Below, in pieces: positions 34,833 through 46,769 of a stretch of DNA of 64,000 bases (position 1 is its first letter; the number at the start of each line of letters is the position of its first letter). Under the pieces are notes generated by a model. The model was given only the letters and a program-made list of their open reading frames with translations. It was not told the origin of the DNA and searched no databases. Origin of the DNA: Malania oleifera. Taxonomy: Eukaryota > Streptophyta > Magnoliopsida > Santalales > Ximeniaceae. The stretch covers positions 15,407,936 through 15,471,935 of the forward strand of contig NC_080422.1 in assembly GCF_029873635.1 (NCBI RefSeq). The letters run 5' to 3'. The position numbers and the translations under genes are program-made.

Positions 34833-36163
34833 GTAAGGGAAATAGATTATATCAAGTTTTTAAGTAAAATACTCTCGATTAAATTTGGAGTATGTGAATT
34901 TAATAAGTAAATATGTCCGATTTGAAATTGAGTATATGGAATTAATTATATTTATGTTCAGATTTTATTTTAAAAATATGCCTGAGTTAAATTAAATTGC
35001 AGGGATTTGATTATATCAGATTTTTGGAGAATATTTTGGAATTAAATGAAACTGCAGGATTTGATTTTATCAGATTATCAGGAATAATATATATCTGAAT
35101 ATTCGGGCTTATGGAAATGGAAATTTTGAAATATTATTTTTAGTATGTTTTTGGAAAACCGGGTATTTTGAGTTGAGTAAACCCTAGAAGATGATTTAAT
35201 ATTAGTCCTCAGCAAAATATATTTTTCCCAAATAGTTATTATATTTTAGATTATCACTCAAACAGTGTGGCATGAGTATGAATATTTTTACTGCATATAT
35301 ATAAGTATGTCAGATTATTTTATGATTATCCAAAGCAAGTATGATGTTATAATAATTTCAAAAAATGTTACAATATTATGGAATTATGATATGATAGTTT
35401 AGTCGACTTAATGTCGTGATCAGTATATTATGACAATTTAGTCGGCTTAATGTCGTGACAGTTCAGCTAACTTTATGCCGTGACAGTTTAGCTGGCTTAG
35501 TGCCGTGACAATTCAGTCGACTTTATGTTGTGATCAGTGATGAAATGACAATTTATACAGAAATTATGATATGATAGATTTTATGTAGAAATATGAAAAA
35601 TGAGATTATGTTACAGCTATATTATGTGAATTATATTATATGATATCAGAACCCTGATGAATCAATTATGTTCAGAGCACGGTACCGTTGCTGTTATGAT
35701 ATAGTCAGTGTAACCACACTTCTTAAATAGAGTGTAGGTGATTGAATAATCGATTGGGTCATTGAAGAGTAGGATACCCTCTTGGGTCCGAACTAGGGTA
35801 GGGGTGACCAATCGTATACTTACAAACGCGTTATGTTTGGCTTAGCGTGGTAGACTAGCCATTGCTAAGTCCCACCTACGAGTTGCACAACCCGATCATA
35901 TGAGGTTATTACATGATATTATATGATTGTCCATCTAGGGGAAAAATTTAGTTATGTATATGTATATAAGATGATTTACATATTCAGAGAAACTTATTAT
36001 GATAAAGTATACTTATGTTGAAAAGTATGTATTTACCAATTAAAATTAATTATCTACAGGATATGTTTATGATACACTAGAACTCAAATTACCACATACT
36101 GATGATAATTTATTCCTTCTTACTAAGAGGTGTCTCATCCCATGATTATCCAATATTTTTCAG
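34833..36163 (+). other. Putative LTR intron, 1331 nt
   Basis: Donor GTTAAG|GTAAGGG and acceptor ATATTTTTCAG. The counterpart in the 3' LTR is 51745-53118, where the donor reads GTAATG. Splicing is inferred by analogy with the other LTRs. Confidence 0.4.
35395..35540 (+). repeat. Minisatellite, unit with 'gtttagtcggcttaatgtcgtgac'
   Basis: About five imperfect units of 25-35 bases. The matching array in the 3' LTR is at about 52325-52480. Confidence 0.8.
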
Positions 36164-36464
36164 ATGTCACGTGGAGTATAATAATGGTAAGAATAGCGTA
36201 GTGGAAGTGTGGGTGGGATAGAAGGTTTTATTTAAAATAAATATTTAATTAAATTAAGTTTTTGATGTATTTAGACTATTCTTTTAGGGATATGTAGATT
36301 GTGATGCTGAAAATGATATTATTGTTGTATTGGGTAATTAGTACTCTGATAATTTGAATTTGAGGTTTTCCATTGTCTGTATCAGTGATTATTATAATTT
36401 TGAAATATTCAAGTTATTACAAGTGGTATTAGAGAAATTGAACGAAATTTTTCGAGTCATCACA

Positions 36465-37214
36465 ATTGGTATCAGAGCCTAGGGAATAGGTTCTATAGAC
36501 TTTAGGGATGATTATTATCAGAGTATATGTATGAAGTAGGATGAGGATAAGAATGGGTAGGCTTGGGGTTGTAAGGGCGATCAAATATAGGATGCTTAGC
36601 GGAGTAAAATACAGCAAGCAATTGAAATTTTGGAATTTTGACTCACAACTGAAAGCAGAAATTCATCGAGGGTTTTTTATGACTTTTTCTGGAATAGTCG
36701 GTAGTTCCAAAAAAGTCACGGCAAATCATTGATGTTTTTCTCCCAGAATGATAAACTATGATCTTTTTCTTGTGTAAATAGTCATTGCAAAAAATGAGCT
36801 ACCATTTGCAATATTGGAATATTTGAAATAGAATTTCGCACATTTTTTTTTTGGAATGTGCACACCATTACACATTAGGGTGTACTCCTAGTTCCCTATG
36901 GTTTCCTTATGATTTAGCCTACATGGATCAAAGAGCAACTAAAAGAATGTTAGTGGTTATCCTCGAATTTAGATGTTTAGAAATCTCAGGGGTTCTTTAA
37001 TAGTGAAGTCCTTATGAATACTGATTATCCTAAGGTTTCATGAAAAGTTATAGTTCTTTGGTGTATGTTATTCTCTCTCGTGTTTCTTGTGCTTAAAGAA
37101 AATATTCAATCTTTTTATATTTCCATAAGTTAGCCATGGGACTTTGGATCACTTCCTAAGGAAAGTATAGGGTTAAAATTCAATTCCAGTTTGCAATAAA
37201 AATGTCACGGAAGT
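36465..37214 (+). other. 5' leader of the outer Gypsy with primer binding site
   Basis: TGGTATCAGAGCC at 36467-36479 is the tRNA-Met primer site. The rest is non-coding leader; no gag start is convincing before the nested element begins. Confidence 0.6.
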
Positions 37215-37648
37215 TGATACGCCCAAAATAATCTAACCAATGAGCGCAGGTCAACACCTGTCTCGCGCCTTCTCCAGGTCAGACATTCTAATGAGTGATC
37301 AGATCCAACCCAATAAAGAGGAGGAGAAATCCACGCCAGCAGCTTAAATAACCGAGTAATAGGCGCAAGCACTTTATGACTGGGGAGTGATTCATGCCCT
37401 TGCACAATAAAGAAAAACCAACCTACGGTCAACTCGAGCCCCTATAAGAAGGGATCTAAAGAAAAGGTTAGGGTAAGTCATTGAACACTATTCTACTATT
37501 GCATTCAGTCTCTCTAAAAGCATTCCTCTTACTTAGGCATCGGAGGGATCCCCCGGAGTACACCCCGGGTCCTCCAAGCCTTTCTTTTCTTCCTCTTTCA
37601 GGTCCGCGAAAGTCGAAGGAGCATCCTTGCAAATTTTACCCCGCAACA
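37215..37648 (+). repeat. 5' LTR of the nested Gypsy
   Basis: TGATACGCCC to CCGCAACA. A TATAAGAAG box-like motif lies near 37442. Confidence 0.93.
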
Positions 37649-37649
37649 G

Positions 37650-37666
37650 TTGGCACCGTCTATGGA
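37650..37666 (+). other. Primer binding site of the nested Gypsy
   Basis: TTGGCACCGTCTATGG directly after the 5' LTR, the Tat-type primer site. Confidence 0.8.
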
Positions 37667-37720
37667 AACCTGCTTTCAAGAGGTGATCATTTCTTGCTCT
37701 TGACTTTCGAAATTCAAGCA

Positions 37721-38806
37721 ATGCCGACCTTACACAGTTCTACCTCCATCCCTGCTGCAAAAGAATCGTCCCAATCCATTCACTCCACACTCGCAGAATC
37801 ATCGGGTGTCAATAGGAAGGAGTTCCTCACTTTCCAAAAGGAAATGAAGGATATGCTCAACCAACTCTTACAGCAAAAGAGTCAAGAGGGGCACGTCCTC
37901 CACCAACAGCAAGAGAACCCAAGTACAAACAAGAAGGCTAACAAACCAGTGGAGAACGAGAAAAAAACCTACCTCAACAAGAAGGTAGAAGACGCAAACA
38001 GCGTGGACGTCAACTAACAAAGATCCACGGAGCTCGAAGAAAGAATCAAGAAGATAGATCATGTAGAAAAGATGATGAAAGAGGGCAGAACCAAAACCTA
38101 CTACGGGGAAGCGTCCCTGAAGTCCTCAGAGCCGCCATTCAATAAAGCGTCACTGCCAAGTAGATTCAAGATGCCCACCTTTGAAAGGTACGAGGGTTTG
38201 TCTGACCCATTTGATCATCTGGATAACTTTAAGATGCTGATGCAGTTGCAAAGGGCTCTAGACGCCATCATGTGTTGAGCTTTCGCAACTACCCTTAAGG
38301 GTACTGCCAGAGATTGGTACCGAACCCTGCGATCCAGATCCATCGGTTCCTTCTCAAAGATGGAACAACTGTTCACCGGCCACTTCCTTAGTAGCCGAAG
38401 AATTGCTAAAACAACGGGCCATCTCATGAGTATGGCGCAAGGAGAGTAGGAGACTCTAAAGAACTTCATGCATCGCTTCAACACGACAACCCTAGAAATC
38501 CGCAACATAGACATGGGGGTGGCTTTGGCAGCCTTGACAACGACTCTCCAGCCCAGAAGCTTCTTATACTCCCTAGGGAAAAAACCTCCGACAGATATGG
38601 GGGAGCTGATGGTTCGAGCACTGAAATACATCAACCTGGAGGAGATGATGGATACGAGAGGAAGTCGCATAGAACGGAAGAGGAAAAATAGTAGCAGGGA
38701 AATGGGAGAATCCTATAGATCCGCGAAAAGACACGAGACTAGTGCGCTACACGCAGACCCAAAGACGAGAGGACAGCACGACAGTTCTCCACCTACACAC
38801 CCCTAA
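37721..38806 (+). pseudogene. Gypsy gag (decayed)
   Basis: The first ATG of this frame after the primer site is 37721. One frame runs to 38806 with three internal stops (38015, 38276, 38447). It encodes a coiled N-terminal segment, then the capsid landmarks PSRFKMPTFERYEGLSDPFDHL, TLKGTARDWYRTL and ETLKNFMHRFN. The stops at 38276 and 38447 lie where related proteins have Arg (CGA) and Gln (CAG), consistent with C-to-T change. A frameshift after 38806 leads into the pol frame. Confidence 0.85.
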
Positions 38807-38829
38807 ATGTACCGTGCTCGGAATTACTG

Positions 38830-39081
38830 ATGCAGATCAGAAAGAAGGACTACGTCTCGTGGCCTGAACCCATGCGAACGCCTCTTCACAAATGGAACAT
38901 GTCCAAGTTCTGCGCATTCCATAGGGATCATAGCCATGACACAGAAGAATGCATTCAGTTGAAGAAAGAAATCGAAGTCCTAATAAGAAGGGGATACCTG
39001 TCAAAGTTTATAAAGAAAGAAGATCCACAAAGGGAACCTATCGAGCAGAGGAGGCATGGCGCAAAAGAAAAAGAAGAGTAG
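38830..39081 (+). pseudogene. Gag C-terminal knuckle region
   Basis: Contains FCAFHRDHSHDTEECIQLKK, the CHHC-type knuckle of Tat gag proteins, followed by a charged stretch. A TAG at 39079 separates it from the protease part in the same frame. Confidence 0.8.
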
Positions 39082-40005
39082 GTCATAGAGGAGATTGCAG
39101 TGATCTTCGGAGGATCTGCTAGTGGAGGAGATAGTGGGAGTGCCCGCAAAAGATATGCTAAACAGGTGCTCTCGATGGAGAAGGGGGAAACCAGTAGCAA
39201 ACGAAACAAAAAATACGACGCCATAACCTTCTACAAAGAAGATAAAGAAGGGGTGCAGCAGCCACATGATGAGACACTGGTGCTCTCCCTACTTGTGGCG
39301 AATTATATGGTCAGACGCGTATTGATAGACAATAGGAGCTCAGCTAACATCATGTTCTGGTCGGTCCTGGTCGAAATGAAGATCGGCAAGGAACGACTCA
39401 AGCCAGTCTTGACCCCCCTGGTCGGATTCGGTGGAGACATTGTTCACCCCTTGGGTACAATCACGCTACCGGTGACAATAGGGACGACCCCGCAGCAAGT
39501 TACGATGCTGACAGAGTTCCTTGTGGTCGACCGACCTTCGGTGTACAAGGTCATTTTGGGCCGCCCTTTCCTTAACGCAGTTCGGGCTATAACGTCAACA
39601 TACCACCTCAAAATCAAATTCCCTACACCGCATGGAATAGGGTTTGCCAAGGGAGATCAAGCCGCTACTCAGAGCTGCTATGTAATGGCTCTGAAAGGAA
39701 AGATGAAGGCTAGAGAAACTCTAATGGTGGAAGATCTAGAAGTAAGGGGAGAGTATCCCCAGATCAGTACAGTGAATGAAGACATCATGCACATACCCCT
39801 GAAGGGCCACCAAGAGAGAAGTATGCAGATCAAAAATCACCTTCCCGACACCTTAAGAGCCGAGCTGAGCGAACTGTTGGATGAATTTGTTGATTTGTTC
39901 GCCTGGTCAGCCGCAGACATGCCCGGCATCGACCCCACAGTCATAGAGCATAGGCTGCAGGTCGACCCTAACCACCGACCTGTGAAACAGAAAAAAAAAA
40001 AATAG
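39082..40005 (+). pseudogene. Gypsy aspartic protease and RT N-terminus (decayed)
   Basis: The protease region carries RRVLIDNRSSANIMF (about residues 65-80 of the 39100 frame), where the catalytic D-x-G reads D-N-R, so the active site is damaged; the later ILGRPFLNAVRA flap/hydrophobic motif is intact. The frame runs on through HLPDTLRAELSELL and PGIDPTVIEHRL, the start of the RT region, and ends at 40005 after a run of 12-13 A that likely caused the frameshift. Confidence 0.85.
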
Positions 40006-40012
40006 CTTCGCA

Positions 40013-41235
40013 ATGGAGCGGATCAAAATAATCGATGAGGAAATGACGAAGCTGGTACAAGCCAACTTCATCAGGGAGGTAGACTACCCAGAGTGGCTGA
40101 ACAACGTGGTTCTAGTAAGGAAGCAGAATGGAAAATGGCGCATTTGCATAGACTTCACTGACCTGAATAAGGCGTGCCCAAAGGACAACTTCCCTCTTCC
40201 CCGAATCGACCAGCTAATAGACTTGACTTCGAGGCACGAGCTCCTCAGCTTCATGGATGTCTACTCGGGATACAACTAAATCCCTATGAGCCGAGTAGAC
40301 GAAGAAAAAACATCTTTCATCACCGAAAGGGGCTTGTATTGTTACCGGGTAATGCCCTTCGGGCTAAAAAATACAGGAGCCACATATCAGAGGTTGGTGA
40401 ACAGGATCTTTAAAGATCAGCTCGGAAAAACAATGGAGGCGTACGTAGATGATATGTTGGTAAAAATCTTGGAAGTAGGGCAACATCGTAAATACTTGAG
40501 GGAAACGTTCGAACTCCTTCGTTGGTACCATATGAAACTGAACCCATCGAAGTGTGTGTTCAGTGTTTCTACAGGTTGGGCTTTATGGTGATCCATTGAG
40601 GCATAGAAACAAATCCGGACAAAATAAGAGTGCTGCTGGAAATGGAGGCTCCACAGACAAAAAAGGAGATCCAAGTTTTGACAGGGAGGATAGCCTCCCT
40701 CAGCAGGTTCGTCTCCTGTTTAGGGGACAAAGGCTTACCTTTCTTCAAAGCACTACGGAAGAAGGGAGGATTCGAATGGGGGGAGGAGCAAGCCAAAGCC
40801 TTCGAACAGCTCAAGCAATACCTTGGCTTCCCTCCCCTTTTGACGAAGGCAAAGAATGGAGAAGACCTCTACCTATACATAGCATCCATGAAAAATACCG
40901 TCAGCTTGGTCCTGGTCCGGGAAGAAGGCAGGAAACATCAGCCCATATATTACATTAGCAAAGTGCTAAGTGGAGCCGAAAAGAACTATTGCACGGCCAA
41001 AAAAGCCGCCTTCTCCATCATCTGTGCAGCACAAAAACTGAGGCCCTACTTTCAAGCCCACAAGGTAATTATATTAACAAACCTGCCAATGCGACAAATT
41101 CTACAGCGGCCAGAAAGTTTGGGAAGGATGACGAAGTGGTCAATCGAATTAAGTGAGTTCGACATACACTATCAACCAAAGCCCGCTGTCAAGGCCCAGG
41201 TGCTTGCTGATTTCACAACCCGAGTCATCCACTAA
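40013..41235 (+). pseudogene. Gypsy reverse transcriptase and RNase H (decayed)
   Basis: RT motifs in order: NGKWRICIDFTDLNKACPKD, LLSFMDVYSGYN, a TAA at 40277 at a Gln position, RVMPFGLKNTGATYQ and the catalytic YVDDMLVK. A frameshift near 40580 moves the frame to 40630, which continues with the RT thumb (LTGRIASLSRF) and the RNase H domain (LYLYIASMKNTVSLVLVRE, then YYISKVLSGAEKNY and KAAFSIICAAQKLRPYF). It ends near the QVLADF motif at 41205. Confidence 0.88.
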
Positions 41236-41752
41236 GTCAGACGTATGGACACTACATGTTGATGGGTCGTCTAATGCAGCTGGAGGAGGAGCTGGATTCA
41301 TCCTTTCAGCCCCGGACGGCAGTGAAAAACTTTTCGCACTAAAACTGGAGTTCACGGCAACCAACAACGATGCGGAGTATGAAGCTTTGTTAGCAGGTCT
41401 ACGCTTGGCAGAAGCACTAGGGGTGGCACAGATCAAGGTATTGAGTGATTCCCAGCTAGTGGTAGAGCAGCTAAAAGGAGAATTTAAGGCTAGGGATCAA
41501 AGAATGAAGAAGTATCTCGCTAAGGCCCAAGAATAGGCGAAAGGATTCATTCAGTTCGATATGGAACATGTACCAAGGGCAGAGAACAAAAAGGTTGATG
41601 CACTCACGAAATTGGCCTTAGCAACCGGTTCGGAATGGAAGGACCTTATTTATCTAGAGCGGATAGGGAAACCCTCATATGAGGAGGACAGAATTAACTC
41701 AGTGCAATCCGGAATCAGCAAGGACGATTGGAGGGCGCCTCTATTCTTATAG
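41236..41752 (+). pseudogene. Second, archaeal-type RNase H domain
   Basis: TLHVDGSSNAAGGGAGFIL, FTATNNDAEYEALLAGLRLA and VLSDSQLVVEQL give the Asp, Glu and Asp of an RNase HI-like site. A TAG at 41534 interrupts the frame before HVPRAENKKVDALTKLA. A second RNase H between RNase H and integrase is a mark of Tat-lineage Gypsy elements. Confidence 0.85.
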
Positions 41753-42964
41753 CTTCAGGACATCCTCCCTACCAGAGGACAACAAAGAATCTCTAAAAGT
41801 GAGAAGGAAAGCAGCAAGATATACACTGATAGGCAGGGAGCTGTACAGACGATCCCTAACACTGCCCTACCTTCGTTGTCTAAACAATGAGGAAAGGAAA
41901 TACGTACTAAGGGAAATCTACGAAGGAGTGTGCGGAAACCACCTTGCTAGTAGGGCCCTAGCCCACAAGGCTATGCGGCAGGGATTTTACTGGCCCACGA
42001 TGAAGAAAGACACGATCGAACTTGTCAAATGGTGTGACAGGTGTCAAAGATGCGCAGTAGTACCACACGTACCCTCAAATCTACTCTCCCCTCTAACCAG
42101 TCCCTGCCCCTTCGCCCAATGGGGAATAGACATCCTGGGACCTCTACAGCAGGCGACTGGTCAAAGAAAGTTTTTGTTGGTAGCAATCGATTATTTCACT
42201 AAGTGGGTGGACGTCGAACCCCTAGCCACCATAACAGAGCAGAACATTACATGCTTCGTGTGGAAATTGGTGGTTTGCCATTTCAGAATCCCTTGGGTAA
42301 TAGTTACCGACCACGGGAGGCAGTTCGACAACGAGCGCTTCAAAAAGTTCAATTCGGACCTATCTATTAAGCTCCTCTTCGCGTCAGTGGTGCACCCCCA
42401 GAGCAATGGACAGGTAGAGAACATGAACCAGATGATACTGCACGGACTGAGGACGCGACTTGAATCTATGCAAGGTAGATGGGCAGAGGAACTCTCGTCC
42501 CTCATATGGGCATACCACACCACCAAGAGAGCGGCAACAGGGGAAACCCCTTTTATGCTTGTCTTTGGCACAAAAGCGGTCATCCCAGCAGAGGTAGGGA
42601 TACCCTCCTGGCGAAGGCAATACTTTAACGAGCAGACCAACAACAAAGAGCTCAAATCATAAATAGACTTGTTCGAAGAGAGACAGGATCAAGTGAGTCT
42701 AAAAGTTGTAGCGTACCAACAGAGGGTAGCAAAGTACTACAACAATCACGTCAGAGTACGGAATTTCCAGCTCGGAGACTTAGTCCTAAGGAAGATGCGG
42801 AACAACCCAACAGAGTCGGGGTTGCACAAGTTAAAGCCAAACTAGGAGGGTCCATACAGAGTCACAACCGAGATAAAGCCAGGGACATACAAGTTGGAGG
42901 ATGTAGGGGAGAAAAAGATTAATAACACATAGAACTCGGATATGTTAAAAAAATACTATTCTTA
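41736..42964 (+). pseudogene. Gypsy integrase (decayed)
   Basis: The frame from about 41736 has the HHCC zinc region (VCGNHLASRALAHKAMRQG and CDRCQRC), the DDE core (WGIDILGP, VTDHGRQFDN, VVHPQSNGQVENMNQ) and, after a TAA at 42660, the C-terminal domain (AYQQRVAKYYNNHV, FQLGDLVLRK, a GPYRV motif). A TAG lies just before GPYRV at a position usually Trp. It would join the cDNA to host DNA if intact. Confidence 0.87.
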
Positions 42965-43064
42965 AAAGTGCTTCTTATAGTGCAGTAATAAAGTACCAAT
43001 TACATCAATTGTATTACGTCAATAAAGTTTGAAAAATTTATATTACAAGTAAAGTTCCTACAAA

Positions 43065-45146
43065 CTAATTTACTTTACTCCCCTCTCCAGCTTCCTCCTC
43101 CTCCCCTTCCTCATCCTCGTCTAGATCTTTCACGGATTCAGGATTCTCGTTGCCATACCCGTGTGAGCTCACACCATCCAACGGAAGGTCAAGATGTTTG
43201 GTTTTGACCTGATCCCAACACCTCCTGAACCCTACCTGGGAAGCCTTGGAGGTATCCATGACGAACTGGTTGGAGTCCTTGTACTCCTTTACTGCAGTTC
43301 GGGAGGCAGTAGCAGCAACAACAGCTTCTCTGGCAGGTAACTCCTCCCTAGGAAGGCGCTCAACCTCAGCTTGCAGAGCCCGCTCACGGATCTCAGCCTC
43401 ACGAAGTTCGTTTTGAGCAACAACGTACTTATCCCTGGCATCCAAGGTTTGCTGATACATCTCGGCAACATTCTCCTCTTGGGCTAAAGCCATTGTCGCC
43501 AACTGAGGAGGAGTACCAAATAAAGAACAGATAACAAAACAATGTGTAAGGAGAAAAATAAACCAGTTGAAGAGTATACTTGGTATGAGGTGTGGTGGAT
43601 CTTGACTGAAAGAGCATCAGGAAGAGTGCACTAAGCCTGCACAAAATCTTCAACGTGTACCGCTCGACAGAGAGCAAAGGCAGAACGGGTCGGCTCGTGA
43701 AAAATCGCTTCATTATGAGTCTGGGGGATTGGAGAAGGAGTAGCATTGATCTCATCAAGGGCACCAGAATCACCTACAGTAGGTGCATCCCTTTGGGAGG
43801 ATTCCCCCTCGATCTCCCTTCTCTTCTTCCTACTCCTACTCACCCTTTGCTTCTTGGCTTCCCCCATGAGAGATTAATATTTGTTGAAGTCTATATCTAC
43901 AAAGATAGGGAGAGAAGAAGTAAAAACACCAACAATAGAGATAATATCCGAACACATATATAGAAATCAAAGGTGAGGTAAGACTTGGGGAAACGGGGCT
44001 GATCCCCCACTGCACGAGGACACGCTCTTGGAGCAACTCCTCGTAAGGGACAATCCCCTGCTCGCCAAGGGCTCGTAGCTCTTTCAAGATGGCCTGCTCT
44101 TCGGGGGAAAGCCTTGTAAGAAGGTGGCGCATCCGAACTACAAAAGGAAAAAGGAAAAGAGGAAAAAATATGAGTTAGCGGGTAACCTCCTTGTAGCCCT
44201 ACAAAAGAAGGTGGATAAGGGATAGACAACGTTACCATCCAGAGGAGCAGACCAGACCAGAGAGCCAGTGTAGTTCAACTCCCCCGAGGCAAAGAAGTAT
44301 CGGGACTTCCAGTTATGTATGGAAGAACTTCCCGGCAAAAAAAGTTTATAACCTGGTAGAGAATTGAAATAGTACAGCTCCTTCTCTACAGAATGCGTTC
44401 ACATTTGGAAATAACTCCTAAAAAGAGGAACTGTAGGCTAATGGCCCAGGCGGAGCAGAAGGACGACAAAACAGGTGAGTAAGAGGTAGGAGTTCAGAAC
44501 AAGTTGGGAGGGTGCTATTCGATAAAAACGCAGTACATTAGAGACAAAGGGGGGGAAAGGGAGTCTTAAGACCCAAATATAAGTAATCTGTATACAGGCA
44601 AAGCTCCTCGGAGCCCGGATCAAGGGCTGACTCGGAGATAGAGGGTAACCTAACAGTAATACTCTATGGTATAGCAAAAAAATAATGAACATTCTGCAGA
44701 TCGGAGAGAGTGAGTTCACAATGAGCGTTCCTCACTGTAGTAGGAACCCTTAAAGGCTGCAAAGAAGACTCCATTGGGAAAACAAAGCGTGAACGAAACA
44801 ATACCTTTACAAACGGATCAAACGAGCAAGCACCCAGCAAAAACAAAGAGGGAAAGATGCCAAAGTACATCAAAATAGAAAAATTCCGCACACAAATAGC
44901 AAATTCATCATACAAAAGAAGATCAAGCAGACAAAGTGAACGCAGGAACGGTGAAGAACATGAAGAACAAGAAAACAAACATGCAATTGAAAGGGAGAGC
45001 GTACCTAACGACAAGTAGGGGACCCTTTGGATTGAAGAAGAGAAGAGAATGAGGGAGTCCTTTGGACTGAATATGAGTAGAGAATGAAGGATTCTTCTGG
45101 CCTTATAAAGAGAGGATGACACGAATCCCCGAGGCAGGAATCTCAA
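43065..45146 (-). pseudogene. Antisense reading frames of the Tat element (Transposase_28-like), decayed
   Basis: On the minus strand several open pieces line up: 45146-44664, 44719-44438 (with LPFPPFVSNVLRFYRIAPSQ, reminiscent of the Pfam 'putative gypsy type transposon' family), 44338-44138 (NWKSRYFFASG), 44132-43990 (RLSPEEQAILKELRALGEQG), 43867-43631 (a basic segment) and 43502-43065, a 145-codon coiled-coil segment ending in an acidic tail. Plausible introns separate some pieces, for example an acceptor CTCCTCAG at about 43503. Antisense genes downstream of pol are known for some Tat elements such as Grande. The function is unknown. Confidence 0.6.
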
Positions 45147-45479
45147 AAACTCTCATCTGCAGAAAAAAAGGATTACGTCTCGAGGGAAAGAAAGGACACA
45201 GAGAATCCATGAACGTACAAAAAATCTCTGACATCTGCACAGCCGCAGCTTCCCGAGGACAAACGGCGCCTCGGAAGGACCACATCGCCTCAGACACAAC
45301 ATCAGATCGACAACCCATAAATGAGAACATTTCATCTAAGCCACTTCCCAAGGTACGACGCATTTAAACATGCATTTATCAAAATTTTGTAGGACAGAAA
45401 GGATGGTGACGACACCTCGAAAAAAGGAGTAGATAAAACTCCTAATAAATGAGCACGAATCATTAAGAATCAAGGGTCC

Positions 45480-45960
45480 AAAGAACGAGCACGACTTGTA
45501 AGGCCAAAAACAGCCCAGCTGATGAGCACGACTCATCAGTCGCAAAGGTCAAACTGCCGAGCACGACTCGGGAGGCAACAACCCAGCAGATGAGCACGAC
45601 CTATTAGGCAACAAAGGCCAAAGGGTGAGCACAGCTCGTAAGGCCAAAAAAAGCCCAACGGATGAGCACGACTCATCAGTTGCAGAGGCCAAACTGCCGA
45701 GCACGACTCGGAAGGCAACAACCCAGCAGATGAGCACGACTCATTAGGAAACAAAGGCCAAAAGGGCAAGCACGGCTCTTAAGGCCAAAAATAGCCCAGC
45801 GGATGAGCACGACTCATCAGTTGCAGAGGCCAAACTGCCGAGCACGACTCAGAAGGCAACAACCCAGCAGATGAGCATGACTCATTAAGCAACGAAGGCC
45901 AAAATGGCGAGCATGACTCGTAAGGCCAAAAACCGCCCAGCAGTGGAGCACGAATCACTG
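45480..45960. repeat. Tandem repeat, about 142-base unit, three copies
   Basis: The word GATGAGCACGACTCATCAG starts units at about 45519, 45660 and 45802. Each unit is itself built from sub-units of the form GAGCACGACTCNTNAGGC, whose core GAGCACGACTC is close to a palindrome. Confidence 0.85.
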
Positions 45961-46259
45961 ATCAAAAAGGCCCAGAGCCATGAATATTAGCTCGGGCAAT
46001 TTGGCAAAATTTGCCCCACGAAATAGCTCGGCACGAATTGATCGGCATACTCGCTCCGTAAGCGAGCTCGGAATATCAGCTCGAACAGTTTGGCAAAACA
46101 CGCCCCATGAAGTAGCTCGTCACGAACTGATCGGCATACTCGCTTCATAAGCAAGCCTAGAATATCAGCTCGAACAGTTTGGAAAAATTCATCCCTTTTT
46201 TGTGCTCAGCACGAACTGCTTGGCACGGACTACTCGGCAACTCGCTCGCTAAGCCAACT

Positions 46260-46640
46260 CGGAATATTAGCTCGGACAGTTTGAAAAAATTCAATTCATG
46301 GAGTAGCTCGAACAGTTAGGCAAAATTCCCTCCATAGAATAGTTCAGACAGTTCGGCAAAATTCCCTCCATTGAGCAGCTTGGACAGTTCGGCAAAATTC
46401 CCTTCATGGAGTAGCTCGGACAGATTGGAAAAATTCCCTTCATGGAGCAGCTCGGACAGTTTGACAAAATTTCCCGCATGGAGAAGCTCGGATAGTTCGG
46501 CAAAATTCCCTCCATGGAGCAGTTCGGACAGTTCGGAAAAATTCCCTCTATGGAACACCTCGAACAATCCGGTAAAACTCCCCGCATGGAGTAGCTCGGA
46601 GAGTTCGGCAAAAGTCCCTCCATGGAGCAGCTCGGCAACT
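46260..46640. repeat. Tandem repeat, 36-base unit, about nine to ten copies
   Basis: The word GGCAAAATTCCCTCCATGGA recurs at a period of 36 (46321, 46357, 46393, 46429 and onward). On the minus strand a frame reads through as a 12-residue repeat of the type SELLHEGNFAEL. Confidence 0.9.
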
Positions 46641-46749
46641 CATTCGGTAAACCATGCCCAAAAAAAAAAAAAAAGAGTGAGGGAGCATTAAACCTTCTAA
46701 AGAGAAAAATGCAGACAAAGAAATTATTCAAAATTCCGTCCAGAAATTT

Positions 46750-46769
46750 GAAACTAAGGGGGGGACAAC
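46750..46769 (+). other. Polypurine tract of the nested Gypsy
   Basis: GAAACTAAGGGGGGGACAA directly before the 3' LTR start. Confidence 0.75.

Larger units (their letters stand above)
34419..36464 (+). repeat. 5' LTR of the outer Gypsy element
   Basis: TGTAGTGATCC to TCATCACA, 2046 bases. Contains the CT repeat (34652-34702), donor-like AAG|GTAAGGG (34833), the minisatellite (35395-35540), GCACGGTACCG (near 35679), acceptor TTTTTCAG (36163) and a further GTAAGA at 36187. Confidence 0.9.

Noticed and set aside
36541..36732. A 63-codon frame after the primer site of the outer Gypsy
   Set aside because: It has no gag-like motif and lies in the leader; the true gag could not be identified.
46260..46640. 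Regular 36-base repeats resembling a CRISPR array
   Set aside because: The units are contiguous tandem repeats without unique spacers, in a plant retrotransposon.
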